A DNA stretch of 64,000 bases from Verrucomicrobiales bacterium (GTDB lineage Bacteria > Verrucomicrobiota > Verrucomicrobiae > Limisphaerales > UBA1100). Positions 61,039 through 64,000 of this stretch are shown one piece after another. The position numbers and the translations under genes are program-made. The stretch lies in assembly GCA_002721895.1 (NCBI GenBank), contig PBLV01000015.1, positions 143,344 through 207,343 on the forward strand, written 5' to 3'. Every line of letters begins with the position of its first letter. The first letter of the stretch is position 1. The notes under the pieces are model-generated. The model made no database searches and was not told the DNA's origin. It was given only the letters and a program-made list of their open reading frames with translations.

Positions 61039-62547
61039 TTGAGCAAGACATTCTATATCACGACAGCCATTGATTACGTCAACGGCCAGCCACACTTGGG
61101 GCATGCGTATGAGAAAATCATTACCGATGTCATTGCTCGCGCACGGCATTGTCTAGGCGAGAATGTGTTCTATCTCACGGGTCTGGATGAGCATGGGCAA
61201 AAAGTCCAACAGGCCGCCGAATCGGCGGGAAAAGATTCGCAATTCTACTGTGACAAATTGGCTGAGGATTGGCAGAAGTTCGCGCGTGTGCTTGGCATTT
61301 CCAACAGTGATTTTGTTCGGACAACGGATACTCGTCATAAGGCTGTGGTTCAGGAGCTGCTCCAAAAACTCCATGAACAAGGTGAATTTTACGAGGATGA
61401 GTATGTTGGTTTCTATTCTGCAAAACAGGAATCGTTCCTTACAGAGAAAGATCGTAGGCCAGATGGGTCATTCGATCTGCTTTATGGCGAAGTGCAGGAG
61501 TTGCGGGAAAAGAACTACTATTTCAAGCTCGGACGACATCAGCAGTGGTTGATCGATCATATCGAGGCCAATCCCGATTTTGTGGCGCCCGAAAATCGGC
61601 GCAACGAAGTGCTGGGCTTCCTCAAAAACGAGAAGTTGGAGGACTTGTGCATCAGCCGGCCCAAGGAGCGGCTTGAGTGGGGCATTCCCCTGCCCTTTGA
61701 TACAGATTACGTTACCTATGTCTGGTTCGATGCGCTGGTAAACTACCTAAGCATCCCTCGCAGTCGTGGCGAGGAAGCTGAACTGTGGCCGGCAGACATT
61801 CATGTGATTGGCAAAGACATCCTGAAGTTTCACGCTGTCTATTGGCCCATCATGTTGAAGGCGGCCGGATTGGAATTGCCCCGGCAAATTCTCGTGCATG
61901 GCTGGTGGCAAAAGGATGGGGAAAAGATCAGCAAAAGCACCGGTAATGTGGTGGATCCCGTGGAGGTGATTGACCAATGGGGGCTGGATGCTTTCCGTTA
62001 TTATGTTGTTCGGGAATTATCCATTGGGCCGGACGGGAACTGGACCGACGAGGGCTTTGCGATCCGCTACAGCGCCGAACTGGCCAACAGCTTGGGAAAT
62101 CTGGTGAACCGTTCTCTCTCGATGCTCGATCGTTACCGCGACGGCATTCTCGCTGCGCAGAACGACGACCTCGCTGCCGAGGCGATTACCGCGCGGGACA
62201 AGTTGGTTGGTGAATTGCGGGCCAACCAACTGCAGGCGGGACTACAAACGATTTGGGGATTCGTCGCGCGAATGAATCAATACATCGACGAGACCGCCCC
62301 CTTCAAACTGGCCAAGGACGAGTCGCAATCCTTCCGTCTGGGCGAAGTGCTGTACAATCTGGCGGAGGGCTGCCGACTGCTCGCCGTGTGGCTACAGCCG
62401 TTCCTGCCGACAACCAGCGCACGTATTTTCGGGCAGTTGAACCTGCCGAATGATTTAGTGAACATCGCCAATTCGAGCTGGGGCGAATTGCCCGAAGGCC
62501 ACCAAGCGGGCCAGCCGGAGCCGCTGTTTCCGAGGCGGGATACTTGA
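61039..62547 (+). CDS. metG: Methionyl-tRNA synthetase
   Basis: About 502 residues from TTG 61039 (MSKTFYITTAIDYVNGQPHLGHAYEK), which matches the family start; an ATG at 60970 would add 23 unrelated residues. Class I synthetase: the HIGH motif is HLGH (19-22) and KMSKS is KISKS in WWQKDGEKISKSTGN. DEHGQKVQQAA and YVTYVWFDALVNYLS are conserved. The length fits a short bacterial type without the C-terminal tRNA-binding domain. The gene is divergent from the beta-propeller and converges on the sulfatase. Confidence 0.96.
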   Translation: MSKTFYITTAIDYVNGQPHLGHAYEKIITDVIARARHCLGENVFYLTGLDEHGQKVQQAAESAGKDSQFYCDKLAEDWQKFARVLGISNSDFVRTTDTRHKAVVQELLQKLHEQGEFYEDEYVGFYSAKQESFLTEKDRRPDGSFDLLYGEVQELREKNYYFKLGRHQQWLIDHIEANPDFVAPENRRNEVLGFLKNEKLEDLCISRPKERLEWGIPLPFDTDYVTYVWFDALVNYLSIPRSRGEEAELWPADIHVIGKDILKFHAVYWPIMLKAAGLELPRQILVHGWWQKDGEKISKSTGNVVDPVEVIDQWGLDAFRYYVVRELSIGPDGNWTDEGFAIRYSAELANSLGNLVNRSLSMLDRYRDGILAAQNDDLAAEAITARDKLVGELRANQLQAGLQTIWGFVARMNQYIDETAPFKLAKDESQSFRLGEVLYNLAEGCRLLAVWLQPFLPTTSARIFGQLNLPNDLVNIANSSWGELPEGHQAGQPEPLFPRRDT

Positions 62548-62550
62548 TTC

Positions 62551-62584
62551 ACCACAGAGGCATAGAGTTCATTTTCTCTGTGGT
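62551..62584. terminator. Hairpin between metG and the sulfatase, possible bidirectional terminator
   Basis: ACCACAGAG (62551-62559) and CTCTGTGGT (62576-62584) form a perfect 9-base stem with a 16-base loop, in the short gap between convergent genes. AAAATTGG and a TTTT run follow on the plus strand. The CCACAGAG element resembles dispersed intergenic repeats reported from several phyla, but this is the only copy I see here. Confidence 0.5.
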
Positions 62585-62598
62585 AAAATTGGTTTTCA

Positions 62599-63897
62599 TT
62601 ACTTCACGTGCCAAGCCTCATTCACCAACTCCCGTAGCTCGGCTATCCTTTCAATATTTTCATTCGCGAGATTCTTCGTTTCGAAAGAATCCTTCGCCAA
62701 GTGATACAATTCCACCTCGCCATTGCCGCGGGCTCCCTTGCCCGCTCGCGTGCGAACATTGAGTGCATGGGGCAAAATCACTTTCCATCCATCCTTGATG
62801 CCCCAGCGGTAGGTGATGTTTTTTATTGGCTGATGCAAGTCCACAGCGTTGTGCAGGAAAATTTCGCCATAGATGAACTTCCGCGCTTGCACGGCTTTGG
62901 CGTCCAGTAGATTCAACCCACGCATTGCTTTCGTCGGCTTCAAGCCTGCGGCCAGCAGCGCGGTGGGCGCCATGTCGATGCTACTCACCGGGATTGTGCT
63001 CTTGGCGGGCTTGATCTTGCCGGGCCAGCGGAGCATCAGCGGCGTGCGCGTGCCGCCGTCGTATTGGCTCCGCTTGCTCTTGAGGTCGTAGCCGCGGCTT
63101 TTCGGGCTTTGAATCCAGCCGTTGTCAGTCACGTAAATAATCAGCGTATCTGGCGCCTTATCGTCGATGTGCTTCACGAGGTCGCCAACGGTCTCGTCGA
63201 ACCACTCGCACATCGCCCAGTACTTGGCGATGAAGGGCGAGTCGGTCTTCGTCTTGTACTTGTCAAACAACCGCTGCGGCGGCGTGTGTGGCGTATGCGG
63301 CAGGAAGGGCGCATACCACAAGAAAAACGGCTTATCTCCGCTCTCCTTGATGAAATCAAAAATTGGCTCCAATCCTTCGCGTCCAATTTTCAAGCCTTCA
63401 TCCCCATGTCGGCCACCGCGGGCGGGATCGCCGTGGGTCATGCCGTGGGTGAAGCCGCCGCGCTTGTAGCTGCCGTGCCACCACTTGCCGCTTTGATGAC
63501 TGCGATAGCCCTTGGCCTTCAACAAACGCGGCAGCGTGGGCACATCGTCGATAAGGGCGACGAGTTCCTCTACACCCTTGCGATAAATGGGCGTACGCTT
63601 GCCGCCCGGCGGCACGGGCGGTTCGTTCCCGGTGATTTTGCTTTGGTGCGGATACAGCCCGGTGATCATCGTTGCGAGTGATGGACAGCAAAGACTGCTG
63701 GGCACGTAGCCGTGCGTGAAGGTGAGGCTTTCAGCAGCGAGCTTGTCGATGTTCGGCGTTTGGATGTGTTTGTGCCCCATGAAGGAGTAGTCGGTCCACG
63801 TCTGGTCATCGGAAATAATGAAGACGATGTTGGGCGGCTTTGCGATGGAAAGGAGAGGCAGTAAACAAATGGCTAGCAGGAAGAATACACGTTGCAT
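62599..63897 (-). CDS. Secreted sulfatase with CxPSL active-site variant
   Basis: About 432 residues from ATG 63897 (MQRVFFLLAICLLPLLSIAKP, signal peptide). Metal-binding Asp30/Asp31 lie in IISDDQTW. The formylglycine site reads CCPSL (70-74), where Cys70 would be converted and the usual Arg of CxPSR is Leu74. HTPHTPPQRLFDKYKTKT and YVTDNGW are further sulfatase blocks. It should hydrolyse sulfate esters, perhaps on sulfated polysaccharides; no maturase gene is in the window. The upstream open frame (to 63996) precedes the signal peptide and is rejected. It is higher in GC than most of the window. Confidence 0.88.
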   Translation of the reverse strand: MQRVFFLLAICLLPLLSIAKPPNIVFIISDDQTWTDYSFMGHKHIQTPNIDKLAAESLTFTHGYVPSSLCCPSLATMITGLYPHQSKITGNEPPVPPGGKRTPIYRKGVEELVALIDDVPTLPRLLKAKGYRSHQSGKWWHGSYKRGGFTHGMTHGDPARGGRHGDEGLKIGREGLEPIFDFIKESGDKPFFLWYAPFLPHTPHTPPQRLFDKYKTKTDSPFIAKYWAMCEWFDETVGDLVKHIDDKAPDTLIIYVTDNGWIQSPKSRGYDLKSKRSQYDGGTRTPLMLRWPGKIKPAKSTIPVSSIDMAPTALLAAGLKPTKAMRGLNLLDAKAVQARKFIYGEIFLHNAVDLHQPIKNITYRWGIKDGWKVILPHALNVRTRAGKGARGNGEVELYHLAKDSFETKNLANENIERIAELRELVNEAWHVK

Positions 63898-63903
63898 GGC
63901 TGG

Positions 63904-63932
63904 AGGTTGCAACAAGTTTCCCGGCGCGGCAA
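63904..63932 (-). promoter_or_regulatory. Candidate leaderless promoter of the sulfatase
   Basis: On the minus strand TTGCCG (63932-63927), 17 bases, CAACCT (63909-63904), then 6 bases to ATG 63897. The -10 box is degenerate. The last 70 bases of the window show nothing else. Confidence 0.3.
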
Positions 63933-64000
63933 GAAAAGGCCGCTTGAGATAACAGGCATGTGGGGGTATGTTGCCCTCAACCCACTTGGGCCACAATTGT

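Noticed and set aside
1..64000. CRISPR arrays, insertion sequences, prophage or integrase genes
   Set aside because: I looked for regular direct repeats, transposase or recombinase motifs and phage structural genes on both strands and saw none.

Overview
The window looks like chromosomal DNA from a member of the Planctomycetota-Verrucomicrobiota-Chlamydiota group, most likely a free-living, aerobic, heterotrophic Verrucomicrobiota. The reasons are two DUF1501 plus DUF1549/DUF1553 gene pairs, a formylglycine-type sulfatase, large secreted beta-propeller proteins and two Gfo/Idh/MocA oxidoreductases, mixed with ordinary bacterial housekeeping genes. This placement is inferred from gene content; no rRNA or other marker settles it. 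I found no insertion sequence, prophage, integrase or CRISPR array.

Layout. 0-2.1 kb: a partial membrane protein, a small kinase-fold protein and a bile-acid:sodium-symporter-like permease. 2.2-6.8 kb (minus): a DUF1501 protein and a cytochrome/LamG/DUF1549/DUF1553 protein. 7.2-12.6 kb: tRNA-Ser, a lipoprotein coupled to an MFS transporter, a sugar-module pair (beta-propeller glycosidase-like plus Gfo/Idh/MocA) and threonine synthase. 12.6-18.5 kb: lysS, a Dabb protein, an FHA protein, the pyrimidine genes carA-pyrC, tRNA-Gly and a DUF2064 glycosyltransferase. 18.5-23.2 kb: a GC-rich block with an oxidoreductase, a PIG-L deacetylase, a NagB-like isomerase, MOSC and serS, running into glgA, whose body is AT-rich. 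24.6-41.5 kb (minus): a ten-gene co-directional string, esterase, beta-propeller, DUF1549/1553, DUF1501, tilS, ftsH, rpe, phosphohexomutase, lepA and lepB. 41.6-43.8 kb: a peptidase lipoprotein, tRNA-Arg and a dihydropteroate-synthase-like gene. 43.8-61.0 kb (minus): beta-propeller paralogue, alaS, ribBA, ribH, then a complete aa3-type cytochrome oxidase locus (heme A synthase, heme O synthase, subunits I, III, IV, two tiny membrane proteins, subunit II, SCO, DUF420) ending in an EgtD-like methyltransferase and a small coiled-coil protein. 61.0-64.0 kb: metG and a sulfatase.

How it works together. The secreted proteins (DUF1501, DUF1549/1553, beta-propellers, esterase, sulfatase) probably handle polymer-derived substrates outside the cytoplasm. 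The transporter and sugar enzymes (MFS, Gfo/Idh/MocA, PIG-L, NagB-like) would process imported sugars. The oxidase locus supplies aerobic respiration together with its own heme A and copper assembly factors. Many adjacent genes overlap by 1-4 bases (TGATG or ATGA), which suggests translational coupling even between unrelated functions.

The most striking non-coding signal is a repeated promoter layout. Upstream of twelve genes that begin transcription units I can place a TTG-type -35 box, a 16-17 base spacer, a degenerate -10 box and then only 6-10 bases before the start codon. This predicts widespread leaderless mRNAs. Other leads are a 26-bp CRP-like palindrome just upstream of the oxidase locus, an apparent ATC start codon on a kinase that has lost its VAIK lysine, large soluble insertions in oxidase subunits II and III, and abrupt GC shifts inside reading frames.
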